Source: Enhygromyxa salina
Lineage (GTDB): Bacteria > Myxococcota_A > Polyangia > Nannocystales > Nannocystaceae
Direction: 5' to 3'
DNA: 64,000 nt
Assembly (NCBI RefSeq): GCF_002994635.1
Contig: NZ_PVNL01000107.1
Span: forward strand, 1 to 64,000
The first letter of the stretch is position 1. Each line of letters begins with the position of its first letter. This document shows, in pieces, positions 42,284 to 51,487 of this stretch. A program made the translations under genes and the position numbers. A model generated the notes under the pieces. That model had not been told where the DNA came from. It did no database searches and was given only the letters and a program-made list of their open reading frames with translations.

Positions 42284-43489
42284 TTGTCCGAGCCCAACTC
42301 AACGAGCGTGTTGCGCAGCGCGCTGCTGGACCCGTTTGGTGGCCTCGCCGGTGACATGCTGGTCGGGGCGTTGGTCGATCTCGATCCCGAGCTCGAGGCG
42401 GCCCTGCGTGAGCCGCTGAGCTCGCTGGGTCTGCCCGGCTGGCGGCTCGACACCGCGGCTGCGATGCGGCGCCAGCTTGGCTGCGTGAAGGCGAGCTTCA
42501 CGGTCCCCGACGAGGCCGATCATCGCCACCTCCCGGAGATCCGCGAGCGGATCGACGCGTCGTCGCTGCCGGCCCGGGCCAAGCAGCGAGCCGACGCGGC
42601 GTTCGTGCTGCTGGCCGAGGCCGAGGCCAAGGTCCACCGGATCTCGATCGACCGCGTGCACTTTCACGAGGTCGGGGCCGCGGACGCGATCCTGGACATC
42701 TGCGCGGTCAGCTTTGGGCTGGATCGCCTGGGGATCAGCGAGCTGCTTTGCGGTCCGCTGCCCGGTGGCTCGGGGACGATCGCGTGTGCACACGGTGACA
42801 TGCCCTGTCCGGCGCCAGCGGTCGTGCACTTGCTCGAGGACTTCGTGGTGCTCGCGGGCGTCGGCGAGGGCGAGATGGTCACCCCGACTGGCGCCGCGCT
42901 GCTGCGGGCCTGGGGCCGACCGCTCGAGGCCGGCACGCTTGGCTACCGCACGCACGCCGTCGGCTACGGCGCGGGCACCCGGGCCAGCAGCGTGTTGCGG
43001 CTGACGGTGGTCGAGCCCGCTGCCGAGGCGAACGCCCACGATCAGTCTGTCTATCAGTCCGATTGGGTCTACGCGCTCGAGACCCACCTCGACGACGAGT
43101 CGCCCGAGCTGCTCGGGTGGGTGTCGGAGCGACTGTTCGAGCTCGGTGCGCTCGACGTCGCGTATGGGCCCGTGACCATGAAGAAGGGTCGGCCCGGGGT
43201 CGCGATGACGGTGCTGGTCTCGCCGCCGCTGCGCGAGCAGGCGGTCGCGACGATCCTGCGCGAGACCACGGCGCTCGGCGTCCGCGAGCAGCTGCTCGCG
43301 CGAACCACCTTGGCGCGAGAGATCACCACCCTCGACACGCCGTGGGGGCCAGTCCGGATCAAGCACGCGGGCGGCCGCGACCGGCCGGAGTACGAGGATC
43401 TGGCCCGGATCGCCCGCGCCCGCGCGCTGCCGCTGCGCGAGGTCGCCGACGCTGTCGCGGCCCTGCTGATCGGACGGGCGCGCCAATGA
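42284..43489 (+). CDS. larC: LarC, nickel insertase for the nickel-pincer cofactor
   Basis: LarC is the CTP-dependent cyclometallase that inserts nickel into the pincer precursor made by LarB and LarE. Signature: ALLDPFGGLAGDMLVGALVD, HRISIDRVHFHEVGAADAIL, GDMPCPAPAVVHLLED and TPTGAALLRAW, then VYALETHLDDESPELLGWV, YGPVTMKKGRPGVAM, and a C-terminal RIKHAGGRDRPEYEDL. The length of 401 is standard, with both domains in one frame; in some bacteria larC is split by a programmed frameshift, but not here. The TTG at 42284 is the longest start, and GTG 42308 is the alternative. First gene of larC-larE-larB-transporter. Confidence 0.92.
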   Translation: MSEPNSTSVLRSALLDPFGGLAGDMLVGALVDLDPELEAALREPLSSLGLPGWRLDTAAAMRRQLGCVKASFTVPDEADHRHLPEIRERIDASSLPARAKQRADAAFVLLAEAEAKVHRISIDRVHFHEVGAADAILDICAVSFGLDRLGISELLCGPLPGGSGTIACAHGDMPCPAPAVVHLLEDFVVLAGVGEGEMVTPTGAALLRAWGRPLEAGTLGYRTHAVGYGAGTRASSVLRLTVVEPAAEANAHDQSVYQSDWVYALETHLDDESPELLGWVSERLFELGALDVAYGPVTMKKGRPGVAMTVLVSPPLREQAVATILRETTALGVREQLLARTTLAREITTLDTPWGPVRIKHAGGRDRPEYEDLARIARARALPLREVADAVAALLIGRARQ

Positions 43490-44289
43490 CCGCCGCGCTG
43501 ACCCGACTCGAGCAGGTGATCCGCGGCTACGGACCCACGATCACGGCGTTCTCGGGCGGCGTCGACTCGACCCTGGTCGCGGTCGTCGCGGCGCGGGTCC
43601 ACGGTGAGCGGGCGCTGGCGGTCACGGGGGTGTCGTCGTCGCTGGCCGGCAGCGAGCGCGAGCACGCCGTCGCGCTCGCGGCTGAGCTGGGGCTGCGCCA
43701 TCGCCTGATCGACACCCACGAATTGGATCGCCCGGGCTACCGCCAAAACGCGGGGGATCGCTGCTACCACTGCAAGACCGAGCTGTTCGAGCGCCTGACC
43801 GCGCTCGCGCGCAGCGAGGGGTTTGCGAGCGTCGCCTCGGGCGACAACCTCGACGATCTGGGCGGACACCGACCGGGCTTGCTGGCCGCCAAGCAGCTCG
43901 CGGTCCGCAAGCCTCTGGTCGAGGCCGAGCTCGGCAAGTCGGGCATCCGCGAGCTCGCGCGACTGCTGGGGCTGCCCAATCATCAAAAGCCTGCGTCGCC
44001 GTGCCTGGCCAGCCGCGTGCCGGCCGGGACTCGGGTCGATCCTGCGGTGCTGGGCCGGGTCGAGCAGGCCGAGGCTGGGGTGCGCGCGCTCGGGTTCGAA
44101 GGATTTCGCGTGCGCCACCACGGTGAGCTCGCGCGGATCGAGCTGCCGATCATCGATCTCGAGCGGGCCCTGTCGCTGCGGGTCGAGCTGATCGCCGCGG
44201 TCAAGCGCGCGGGCTACTCGATCGTGACGATCGACCTCGCGGGGTTTCGCTCGGGCTCGCTCAACGTGCTGAGGTCTGCCAGTGAATGA
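43486..44289 (+). CDS. larE: LarE, sacrificial sulfur transferase of pincer cofactor synthesis
   Basis: The start overlaps the larC stop (ATGA). LarE is an ATP-pyrophosphatase-type enzyme that adenylates the LarB product and donates sulfur. The PP-loop is ITAFSGGVDSTLVAVVAARV. RCYHCKTELF and SGDNLDDLGGHRPG follow, and SPCLASRVPAGT carries Cys173, equivalent to the sacrificial cysteine of Lactobacillus plantarum LarE. Length 267 fits. Confidence 0.93.
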   Translation: MTAALTRLEQVIRGYGPTITAFSGGVDSTLVAVVAARVHGERALAVTGVSSSLAGSEREHAVALAAELGLRHRLIDTHELDRPGYRQNAGDRCYHCKTELFERLTALARSEGFASVASGDNLDDLGGHRPGLLAAKQLAVRKPLVEAELGKSGIRELARLLGLPNHQKPASPCLASRVPAGTRVDPAVLGRVEQAEAGVRALGFEGFRVRHHGELARIELPIIDLERALSLRVELIAAVKRAGYSIVTIDLAGFRSGSLNVLRSASE

Positions 44290-45112
44290 CGTGACGCCTC
44301 CCTCGACCGCATCGGCCCGCGCGATCATCGACGCGCTGCTCGACGGGCGCATCGATCGCGAGCAGGCGCTCGCCGACCTCGAGGCGCGCGGGGTCGAGCC
44401 GCGGGTCGAGAACCTGGACTGGGCTCGGATTGACCACGATCGGGCAGCGCGGCGCGGGTTCCCCGAGGTCATCTACGGCCCCGGCAAGACCACGGATCAA
44501 GTCCGCGAGATCTTCGTGCGCCTGGCCAGGCGCAACCCCAACGTGCTGTGCACCCGCACCACCGCGGCCGCTCACGAGGCGGTCCGCGAGGCGCTGGAGC
44601 CCGAGGCCCGCGCTGCGCTCCGGTTCGACGCGCAGGCCGGCCTGCTCTCGCTGCACGGGGACCAGCGGGTGCGCCAGCGCGGGACTCTGGTCGTGCTGTC
44701 GGCCGGGACCGCGGATCAAAAGGTCGCCAACGAGGCGCTGCGCTGCGCCGAAGTCCTGGGTAACCGGGTCGAGCGGCTCGCCGACGTCGGCGTCGCGGGC
44801 CTGCATCGACTGCTCGCCGAGCTGCCCACGCTCGAGCGGGCCAGCGTGATCATCTGTGTCGCCGGGTTCGAGGCCGCGCTGCCCTCGGTCGTGGCGGGGC
44901 TGGTCCACTGTCCGGTGATCGCGGTGCCAACCAGCACCGGCTACGGCGCGAGCTTTCAGGGTGTGACCGCGCTGCTGTCGTGCTTGACCAGCTGCGCCGC
45001 GGGAGTGTTGACGGTGAACATCGACAACGGATTTGGAGCTGCGTACGCGGCAACCTTGGTCAACCGACTGTCCGGCCCCGCGGATCCAGCTGACCCGGAG
45101 GCGAAGGTCTGA
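44282..45112 (+). CDS. larB: LarB, carboxylase/hydrolase of pincer cofactor synthesis
   Basis: A GTG at 44282 overlaps larE by 8 bp. LarB carboxylates nicotinic acid adenine dinucleotide and hydrolyses it, giving the dicarboxylic mononucleotide used by LarE. Family features are LDWARIDHDRAARRGFPEVI and YGPGKTTDQVREIF in the N-terminal part, then a PurE-like C-terminal domain (VVLSAGTADQKVANEAL; ADVGVAGLHRLL; VAGFEAALPSVVAGLV; GYGASFQGVTALLSCLTSC; NIDNGFGAAYAA). Length 276 is standard. Confidence 0.93.
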   Translation: MNDVTPPSTASARAIIDALLDGRIDREQALADLEARGVEPRVENLDWARIDHDRAARRGFPEVIYGPGKTTDQVREIFVRLARRNPNVLCTRTTAAAHEAVREALEPEARAALRFDAQAGLLSLHGDQRVRQRGTLVVLSAGTADQKVANEALRCAEVLGNRVERLADVGVAGLHRLLAELPTLERASVIICVAGFEAALPSVVAGLVHCPVIAVPTSTGYGASFQGVTALLSCLTSCAAGVLTVNIDNGFGAAYAATLVNRLSGPADPADPEAKV

Positions 45113-45726
45113 TGCTGGCCGCGTTGACGGGGCTGTTGCTCGGCTGTTGGCACGTCGTCAGCGGGCCGGATCATCTGGCCGCGATCACCCCGCTGGCGAC
45201 CGCCTCGGACAGCGAGCGGACCGGCGCGCGCGTGGGTCTGGCGTGGGGCCTGGGCCACGCGGGCGGGGTCTGGCTGGTCGGCCTGGTGCTGCTGGCGTTC
45301 GGGAGCCTGATCCCGCTGGAGCTGGTCGGCGTGTGGACCGAGCGGATCGTCGGCGTTGCGATCGTGGGCGTGGGCGTGTGGGGTCTGTGGCAGGTCCATC
45401 GGCCGGATCACGGCCATGACCATGTCGCCCACAGCGTGCACGGCCGCTCGGCGCTTGGAATTGGCCTGGTTCACGGCATCGCCGGCAGCTCGCACCTGTA
45501 CGGGGTGCTGCCAGCGTTGGCGCTGACCTCGAGCGCGAGGGTCAGCTACCTCGCCGGCTTTGGCCTGGGATCGATCGTGGCGATGGGAGCGTTCGCGGGG
45601 CTGCTCGCGCTGATCGTCGGGCGGCTCCCGGGGTCCCGCGAGGTGGTCCGACGCTGGGCGCTGCTCGGCGCCTCGATCGTGGCGATCGCGGTTGGCGGGG
45701 CCTGGATCGCGCTGGGCGGCGGGTAG
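45112..45726 (+). CDS. Nickel/cobalt transporter-like membrane protein (NicO/UreH type)
   Basis: The start overlaps the larB stop by one base. The 204-residue protein has about six membrane helices and the metal-site pattern of nickel/cobalt permeases: LLGCWHVVSGPDHLAAITPL in helix 1 and a second HGIAGSSHL. A histidine cluster (RPDHGHDHVAHSVHGR) sits in the cytoplasmic loop. Its position at the end of the lar operon strongly suggests nickel supply for LarC. The last codons lie in a 29-bp sequence repeated at 46617. Confidence 0.87.
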   Translation: MLAALTGLLLGCWHVVSGPDHLAAITPLATASDSERTGARVGLAWGLGHAGGVWLVGLVLLAFGSLIPLELVGVWTERIVGVAIVGVGVWGLWQVHRPDHGHDHVAHSVHGRSALGIGLVHGIAGSSHLYGVLPALALTSSARVSYLAGFGLGSIVAMGAFAGLLALIVGRLPGSREVVRRWALLGASIVAIAVGGAWIALGGG

Positions 45727-46645
45727 TCAGGGCGCGTCGTCGCGATTCAACCTCTTCACGTACCCCAAGGGGCAACGCAACGAGGATGTCGCCAAGGCCT
45801 ACCTGCGGGGGTGCGTCACTCATCCACGCGCACAGTGAAGTGCAGACTGCTTGGCTGTCATCAAGTGCTAGCCTGGGCCCCATGACTGTTAAATTTCGGC
45901 TCTCGATCTTCGCTCTCGTCACCCTCGCCCCGCTCGGGTGCACCGACGACGCCACGTCCGACACCTCCACCACGACCACCACCTCCGCCACCTCCACTGC
46001 CACCACCGACGGCACTGAGACCGCGGAAGCGAGCGGCTCGGACAGCGAGACCGACACCGACACCGACACCGGCACAGACACCGACGATGACGTCTGCTAC
46101 GACCACAGCTCTCCGCCCGAGGGTTTGATCAACGCGCCCAACTGCGGCTTCCCCTCGTGCGCCAGTGACGTCGTGTACGTCGGCAACCCCGACGAGTGCG
46201 AGGTTCAGGCAGATTACGATCCCGAGGTCGGCAACTGCCTGCTGCAGGCGCTCGCGAATGGCCAGGATACGGCGGCTTCGCTGGGCATCCGCGATTGTCC
46301 CGGCGGGCAATTTTCGTGGACGTTAAAATTGCAACTGTTCGGCGACGGCACGGTGCTGTGGCACGAGGCGACGTTCGCGGATCTAGCCAGCGACGAGCGG
46401 GCGACCTGGAGGATGCTGCCGGACGCGGCGTATCTCGACGCTTGTTCGGCTGACACGATCGAGCAGCTGCTCGACTGCTTGAGCGGGATCCTCGAGCAAG
46501 AGTGCCAACTCGGCGAGCCGACCTGCCCTTGAAAGACGCGATCCGTGCTCACGACGACTGCGCTGCTTCGTCGCCCAGTCCTCCTCACGCTAGCAGCCAC
46601 CGAGACACCGTCTAGTTCGCGCTGGGCGGCGGGTAGTCAGGGCGC
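45707..46645. repeat. 29-bp direct repeats flanking a likely inserted segment
   Basis: The sequence tcgcgctgggcggcgggtag followed by tcagggcgc is identical at 45707-45735 and 46617-46645. It contains the end of the transporter gene (stop tag) and the reverse complement of the M20 peptidase stop. Between lie the lipoprotein gene 45882-46532 and a 31-codon open fragment ending at 45838. The pattern is what a segment inserted at the convergent junction with a duplicated target would leave. Confidence 0.8.
45882..46532 (+). CDS. Lipoprotein with Thr/Ser-Asp linker
   Basis: The ATG at 45882 opens a lipoprotein signal (FRLSIFALVTLAPLGC), then a Thr-rich linker (TSTTTTTSATSTATTDGTET) and a Thr-Asp run (TDTDTDTGTDTDDD). 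The 140-residue C-terminal domain has eight cysteines, with motifs NAPNCGFPSCASDVVYVG, GNCLLQALANGQDTAASLG and QLLDCLSGILEQECQLG. Function unknown. It lies inside the segment bounded by 29-bp direct repeats. Confidence 0.75.
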   Translation: MTVKFRLSIFALVTLAPLGCTDDATSDTSTTTTTSATSTATTDGTETAEASGSDSETDTDTDTGTDTDDDVCYDHSSPPEGLINAPNCGFPSCASDVVYVGNPDECEVQADYDPEVGNCLLQALANGQDTAASLGIRDCPGGQFSWTLKLQLFGDGTVLWHEATFADLASDERATWRMLPDAAYLDACSADTIEQLLDCLSGILEQECQLGEPTCP

Positions 46646-48124
46646 CTGCATGATCCTGCCGTAGAACTGGATCATCCCCGCGTACTGGTCGAGCGCCAGG
46701 CGCTCGTCGATCCCGTGGTAGCGGGGCACATCCTGCTTGGTGATGAAGAACGCCGACAGCCGATAGACCTGCTCGGCGACCCCCACATAGTGCCGAGCAT
46801 CGGCCGCGGCCACGAACAGGCCAGGCGCGACGAGCACCTCGGGGTTCACCTCCCGCAGCGCCCGGGCGATCGTCGTGAACGCGGGCGCCTCGGCGTCGGA
46901 GATCCGCGGGACGTCATTGCCGACCACCAGCGTGACCTGAACCCGCGGATCGTCGACGGCGTCGCGCACGTGGGCCACCACGCCCTCGACCGTGTCGCCC
47001 GCGTTGATCCGGTGGTTGACCAGCGCGCGGGCCCGGGTCGGCAGCACGTTGGCCTTGACGCCGCCCTCGATGACCGTGACCGCGGTGGTCGTGCGCACGG
47101 AAGACGCGGTGGTTGGCGCGGCCAGCAGCGCCCGCGTCATGATCGGCGCGAACAGCCACAGGTTGGTCGCAACGAGCTTCAGCGGCCCGTGCATCTCGGG
47201 CCCGATCGTGGCCAGGGTCTGGCGAAACGGACCGTCGAGCGAGCCCGGCAGCTGCTCGGCCTCGACCCGCGCGACCGCAGCCGCGAGGATCCCGACCGCC
47301 GTCTGGTCCGGCGGCGCGGACGAGTGGCCGCCCTCGAGCTCGACGACCAGCTCGATCGTCGCCGAGCCCTTCTCACTCAGGCCGATCACCGCGACCGGCT
47401 GATCGACCGCCGGAAACAGGCCGACCGTGATGCCCGTGCCCTCGTCGAGCACAAACTCGGCCTCGACCCCGCGCGCGTGCAGCAGCTTGGCCATCTCGAC
47501 CGCGCCGGTCCCCGTGCCCTGCAGCTCTTCGTCGTGGCCAAAGCACAGGTACACGGTCCGCGGCGGCGTGATCCCGGCGGCGAGCATCGCCTCGGCGGCC
47601 TCGAGGATCGCCATCAACGCGCCCTTGTCGTCCATCGTGCCGCGACCCCACAAGAAGCCCTCGGCCTGCTCGGCCGCGAACGGCGGGTGCGACCACACGG
47701 CGGGATCGCTGACCGGGACCACGTCCATGTGGGCGGTCAAGATGATCGGCGCGGCGTTGGGGTCGGCGCCCTGCCACCGGTACATCAGGCTGTAGTCGCT
47801 CACGACCTCGCGCTCGAGCTGCGCGTGGACCAGCGGGAACGAGCGCTCGAGCAGGGCGTGAAAGCTGATGAACGGCGCCGGGTCGAAGTCGGCCGGGTCT
47901 TCGGGCGAGATCGTCGGGATCCGGATCGCCTCGCTGAGCCGCCCGATCGCCTCCGCGTCGTCGACCGGGAGGGGCTCGAACGCTTCGACCTCGATCTGCT
48001 GCGAGCGGGTGGTCAGGGTGTTGACCACGGCGATCCCGATCAGCACCCCCAACAGGGCGAGCACGCCGAGCGAGCCACGCAGCAGGCGACGTCGCCACGG
48101 ACGGGGAGTTGTGGCGCTCGACAT
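46637..48124 (-). CDS. M20-family peptidase, membrane anchored
   Basis: The start at 48124 (MSSATTPRPWRRRLLRG) gives 495 residues with one N-terminal membrane helix (GSLGVLALLGVLIGIAVVNT). The catalytic domain has the M20 zinc ligands: ILTAHMDVVPV, GRGTMDDKGALMAILEAAE, CFGHDEELQGTGTGAVEMA, and FVLDEGTG; the C-terminal His is in VPRYHGIDERL. It resembles PM20D1-type enzymes that hydrolyse or form N-acyl amino acids; the carboxypeptidase substrate is not determinable. Converges on the inserted block. Confidence 0.87.
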   Translation of the reverse strand: MSSATTPRPWRRRLLRGSLGVLALLGVLIGIAVVNTLTTRSQQIEVEAFEPLPVDDAEAIGRLSEAIRIPTISPEDPADFDPAPFISFHALLERSFPLVHAQLEREVVSDYSLMYRWQGADPNAAPIILTAHMDVVPVSDPAVWSHPPFAAEQAEGFLWGRGTMDDKGALMAILEAAEAMLAAGITPPRTVYLCFGHDEELQGTGTGAVEMAKLLHARGVEAEFVLDEGTGITVGLFPAVDQPVAVIGLSEKGSATIELVVELEGGHSSAPPDQTAVGILAAAVARVEAEQLPGSLDGPFRQTLATIGPEMHGPLKLVATNLWLFAPIMTRALLAAPTTASSVRTTTAVTVIEGGVKANVLPTRARALVNHRINAGDTVEGVVAHVRDAVDDPRVQVTLVVGNDVPRISDAEAPAFTTIARALREVNPEVLVAPGLFVAAADARHYVGVAEQVYRLSAFFITKQDVPRYHGIDERLALDQYAGMIQFYGRIMQAP

Positions 48125-48380
48125 TCGGAGCCGCAGCGTACCAGCGCGCGATGGTCTGAACGCCCGGATCGCGCGATCCCCGGCAAACTCGATTGTTCTT
48201 GGCGTGTGTCTTGGCCTCTCGCTTAGCTCACGCGCTGACCACCCTGTCGCGTGAATGACGCGAACCGAAGCCTGAGCTCCCACGCATTCGACTCTGCGGC
48301 GGTTCGATCACCGACCGGAGCGAACCGCGCGTTCCTCACGATAGTCAGTGCGCCCGATCACAGGGTAGTCTCCGCAATTC

Positions 48381-49451
48381 ATGAGCGTCTTTCTCAAGCG
48401 GGTACTCGAGCCGCCGGCCTACGGCTGGTCTCGAGATGGCAAATTTTACCGGCCCACCCACCGGGAGATCATGTCGCACTGGTTCTCGCGCATGAACATC
48501 TTCGCGTCGCGCAAGAACTGGCTGCCATTCACCGACTGGGTGTGGACGCTCGCGCTCGTGCCGTTCACGGTGTTGTTCTTCACCAAGTACTTCAGCTGGC
48601 CGCTGCTGCTGGTCGGGTTCTTGTACGCGATGCTGTTCCTGGGCACCACGAACATCGTGTGGCTGCACCGCTATTGCACGCACCGCGCGTTCACGTTCAC
48701 TCACCCGATCTATCGGTTCGTGATCCGCAATCTCCCGCTGCGGCTGGTGCCCGAAGAGACCTACGTGCTCTCGCACCACGTGCACCACGCCTACACCGAG
48801 CAGGCCGGCGATCCCTACAATGCCCACGGCGGCCGGCTCTACTGCTTCTTGGCCGGAGAGTTGCACCAGCCGATCGCGCGGGACCTCTCGCGCAAGGACT
48901 ACAAGCGGGCGGTGGCGATGCTCAACCACACGGGCGTCAACGCCAACACCTACGCGCAATATCAAAAGTGGGGCTCGATCTGCCACCCCGCTTACCTGTA
49001 CCTGCACTTCTCGCTCAATTGGCTGTTTTGGTACGGCGCGTTCTACCTGATCGGCGGCCACGCGCTGGCCTGCGCGATCTTTGGCATGTCGGCGCTGTGG
49101 GCGATCGGGATCCGCGACTTCAACTATGACGCACACGGCTGCGGCAAGGACAAGCGCGATTGGGCCGACTTCAACCGTGAGGATCTGTCGATCAATCAAT
49201 TGTTCGCGGGCACCGTCTCGGGCGAGTGGCACAACAACCATCACATGTTTCCCAACGGGGCCCGCTCGGGCTTCTTGTGGTGGCAGCTCGACACGGCGTG
49301 GTGGTTGATTCGTCTGACCAAGCTGCTGGGCGGGATTGCCTCGTATCGGGACTACAAGGCCCGGTTCTTGGCCGAGACCTACGAGCCCTACCTGCGCGCC
49401 AAGGCCGAGGCCGCGGGCAAGGACAAGGCCGTGTCTGCGCGTGGCGGCTGA
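48381..49451 (+). CDS. Fatty acid (acyl-CoA type) desaturase
   Basis: An integral-membrane diiron desaturase of 356 residues with the three histidine boxes: WLHRYCTHRAF, LSHHVHHAYT and EWHNNHHMFPNG. Membrane segments are LALVPFTVLFFTKYFSWPLL and GAFYLIGGHALACAIFGMSA. Enzymes of this type introduce a cis double bond into acyl chains, often delta-9. The start is followed by the MBL gene with an 11-bp overlap at the 3' end. Lower GC in the upstream 250 bp may hold a promoter. Confidence 0.9.
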   Translation: MSVFLKRVLEPPAYGWSRDGKFYRPTHREIMSHWFSRMNIFASRKNWLPFTDWVWTLALVPFTVLFFTKYFSWPLLLVGFLYAMLFLGTTNIVWLHRYCTHRAFTFTHPIYRFVIRNLPLRLVPEETYVLSHHVHHAYTEQAGDPYNAHGGRLYCFLAGELHQPIARDLSRKDYKRAVAMLNHTGVNANTYAQYQKWGSICHPAYLYLHFSLNWLFWYGAFYLIGGHALACAIFGMSALWAIGIRDFNYDAHGCGKDKRDWADFNREDLSINQLFAGTVSGEWHNNHHMFPNGARSGFLWWQLDTAWWLIRLTKLLGGIASYRDYKARFLAETYEPYLRAKAEAAGKDKAVSARGG

Positions 49452-50301
49452 GCACGGCATCGCCGAGGGCGCCTGGGTCCTCGCGCTCGAGACACCGACG
49501 CTGCCGCCCGCGACGGCGACCAACACCCTGGTCGTCGGCGGCGATCGCCTGCTGATCGTCGAGCCAGCCACCCCGCACCCGCGCGAGCGGGCCCGGCTCG
49601 ACGCGCTGATCGCCTCGCTGCTGGCCGAGGGCCGCGCGCTCGCGGGGATCGTCGTCACCCACCACCACGTGGATCACATCGGCTACGCGCCCGGGCTTCG
49701 GGACGCGCACGAGATCCCGATCTTCGCCCACCCGCAGACGGCGAGCCGGCTCGAGTTCGCGGTCGACACCCACATCGACGAGGGCTGGACGATCGATCTT
49801 GGCGGCGGGCACGTCGTCGAGGCGCTGTTCACCCCGGGCCACGCCCCCGGTCACCTGGTGATCTGGGATCGCAAGACCGACGTCGCCCACGCGGGCGACC
49901 TGGTCGCGGGCGAAGGCACGATCCTGGTCGACGTCAGCGACGGCGGCGACATGGGCGTCTACCTGGACTCGCTGCGGCGCATGGCCGGGCACGTGCGGCG
50001 GCTCCAGGCCGAGGGTCGCTCGCCCGCGTTCGTGCCCGCGCATGGACCGGTGCTGCCCGACCCCGTCGCCGTGCTCGACCACTACGTCAGCCATCGACTC
50101 GCGCGCGAGGACAAGATCCGGCGCGCGGTGATCGAGGGCAAGAGCCGGGCGTTCCTCGGGATCCTGGCGGCCGCGTACGACGACGTGCCCAAGCACCTGT
50201 GGCCGATCGCCGCGATGTCCGTCGAGGCGCACCTGCGCAAGCTGGTCGCGGATGGTGAGCTCGTGCGCGCGGGCAAGGGCGCCCGTCCGGCGCGTGGGTA
50301 G
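49441..50301 (+). CDS. Metallo-beta-lactamase-fold hydrolase (LACTB2-like)
   Basis: A GTG at 49441, inside the desaturase end, gives 286 residues. The MBL motif VTHHHVDHIGY, then FTPGHAPGHLVIWD, AHAGDLVAGEG and VPAHGPVL are all present, and a winged-helix tail (WPIAAMSVEAHLRKLVADGE) is typical of LACTB2-type proteins, which include single-stranded-RNA nucleases and thioesterase-like enzymes. Cotranscription with the desaturase suggests lipid chemistry, but an RNase role is equally compatible. Confidence 0.85.
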   Translation: MAAEHGIAEGAWVLALETPTLPPATATNTLVVGGDRLLIVEPATPHPRERARLDALIASLLAEGRALAGIVVTHHHVDHIGYAPGLRDAHEIPIFAHPQTASRLEFAVDTHIDEGWTIDLGGGHVVEALFTPGHAPGHLVIWDRKTDVAHAGDLVAGEGTILVDVSDGGDMGVYLDSLRRMAGHVRRLQAEGRSPAFVPAHGPVLPDPVAVLDHYVSHRLAREDKIRRAVIEGKSRAFLGILAAAYDDVPKHLWPIAAMSVEAHLRKLVADGELVRAGKGARPARG

Positions 50302-50308
50302 AGCACGC

Positions 50309-51487
50309 TCAGAACGCGTCGCAGGTGCAGAGCATGGTTGGGGTCGCAGCTTGCGACAAGCTGGTGCACGCGCTCCCGCCCAGCACCACGCGATCGGGCG
50401 CGGCGACGCTCCAGCCGTCGGGGTCGTTCAAGCCAAGCGGCATCCCGTCGAGCTCGAGCGTGCACTCGAGCTCCCCGCCGGGCGCCAGGGCCTGATCGAG
50501 GGTCAGCTCGCAGTCGACGATCCCAGCGAGCAAGGCGTCGAGCGCCTGCGTGAGCGCGTCGGCGTTGCCGGGCTCCGAGTACGGCGCGTCGACCTGGCCC
50601 TGCGGATCCAGCCCGACGCCCGCGTTGGCGAGCGACTGCGCGTAGCTGGCGTTGATCTGTCCGACCTCGACCACGTGGGTCCAGACCCCAGCCGCGAACG
50701 CATCTTGGGCGGCGAGCACCGCCGCCGCCGCGCTCTGCTGCGGGTTTTGAGTGGTGCAGGTGTCGGGGTTGCGGCCGGTGAGCAACAATAGGTGGCCGGG
50801 CTCGCCAGCGAACAGCGGCACGCTGGCCGTGATCGCGTCGGCCACGGGGTTGTCGTCGGCGGGGTTTTGCCCGGCGAACGCGAGGTCCATCGCAGCGCCA
50901 TTGCCGAGCAGTGGCGCGACAGTTGCGAGGATCGGGCACATCCCGCCCTGGTTGCCGTTGAAGCTGGTGAAGCTGACCAGGCCGAGCTCGCGCTGATCTT
51001 CCCAGGACCACACCACCCCTTGCTGAATGCTGAACAGCGCCTCGCCGATCGCCTCCCAGCGGGTCATGCCAGCGTAGTCGAGGCTCATGTGCGCGCCTTG
51101 ATCGAGCAGGAACACGACGGTCGCGGGGCTGGGGCTGAGCGCGACCGGGACGTCCTCGCAGCCGGTGGTGGTGTCGGTCTCGGTCTCGGTGGTGTCGGTC
51201 TCGCCCGTGTCCGTGGTCGTCGTGGGACCGGTGTCCGGGTCGGTGTCGCTCGGGTCCGTGTCGCTGGTGTCCCACGCGGTGTCGGTGGACGTGTCGGACT
51301 CGGCGTCGTCGTCCCCGTCCCCGTCCCCGTCGCCGTCCCCGATCGCCTCGTCGGTCCCCGTGTCGCTCGCGTAGAGATCAGCCCACCACTGCGCGTCGGT
51401 GCGGCCGCACGCGAGCGCGCCGAAGCACACCAGCACGACGGCGGGGCCCCACAGCTGCGATTTGGGCTGGCGATTCAAACAGCGCAT
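50309..51487 (-). CDS. VWA-like lipoprotein with degenerate metal site
   Basis: From the Met at 51487 there is a lipoprotein signal (LWGPAVVLVCFGALAC) and an acidic linker with GDGDGDGDGDDD and Thr/Asp repeats (SDTDPSDTDPDTGPTTTT). The domain that follows is VWA-like (VALSPSPATVVFLLDQGAHM), but the metal-binding DxSxS is replaced by DQGAH, so metal-dependent adhesion is doubtful. Further on are RWEAIGEALFSIQQGVV, RELGLVSFTSFNGNQGG and LLLLTGRNPDTC. The C-terminus holds four more cysteines. An open frame upstream to 52624 is not coding in character. Confidence 0.8.
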   Translation of the reverse strand: MRCLNRQPKSQLWGPAVVLVCFGALACGRTDAQWWADLYASDTGTDEAIGDGDGDGDGDDDAESDTSTDTAWDTSDTDPSDTDPDTGPTTTTDTGETDTTETETDTTTGCEDVPVALSPSPATVVFLLDQGAHMSLDYAGMTRWEAIGEALFSIQQGVVWSWEDQRELGLVSFTSFNGNQGGMCPILATVAPLLGNGAAMDLAFAGQNPADDNPVADAITASVPLFAGEPGHLLLLTGRNPDTCTTQNPQQSAAAAVLAAQDAFAAGVWTHVVEVGQINASYAQSLANAGVGLDPQGQVDAPYSEPGNADALTQALDALLAGIVDCELTLDQALAPGGELECTLELDGMPLGLNDPDGWSVAAPDRVVLGGSACTSLSQAATPTMLCTCDAF

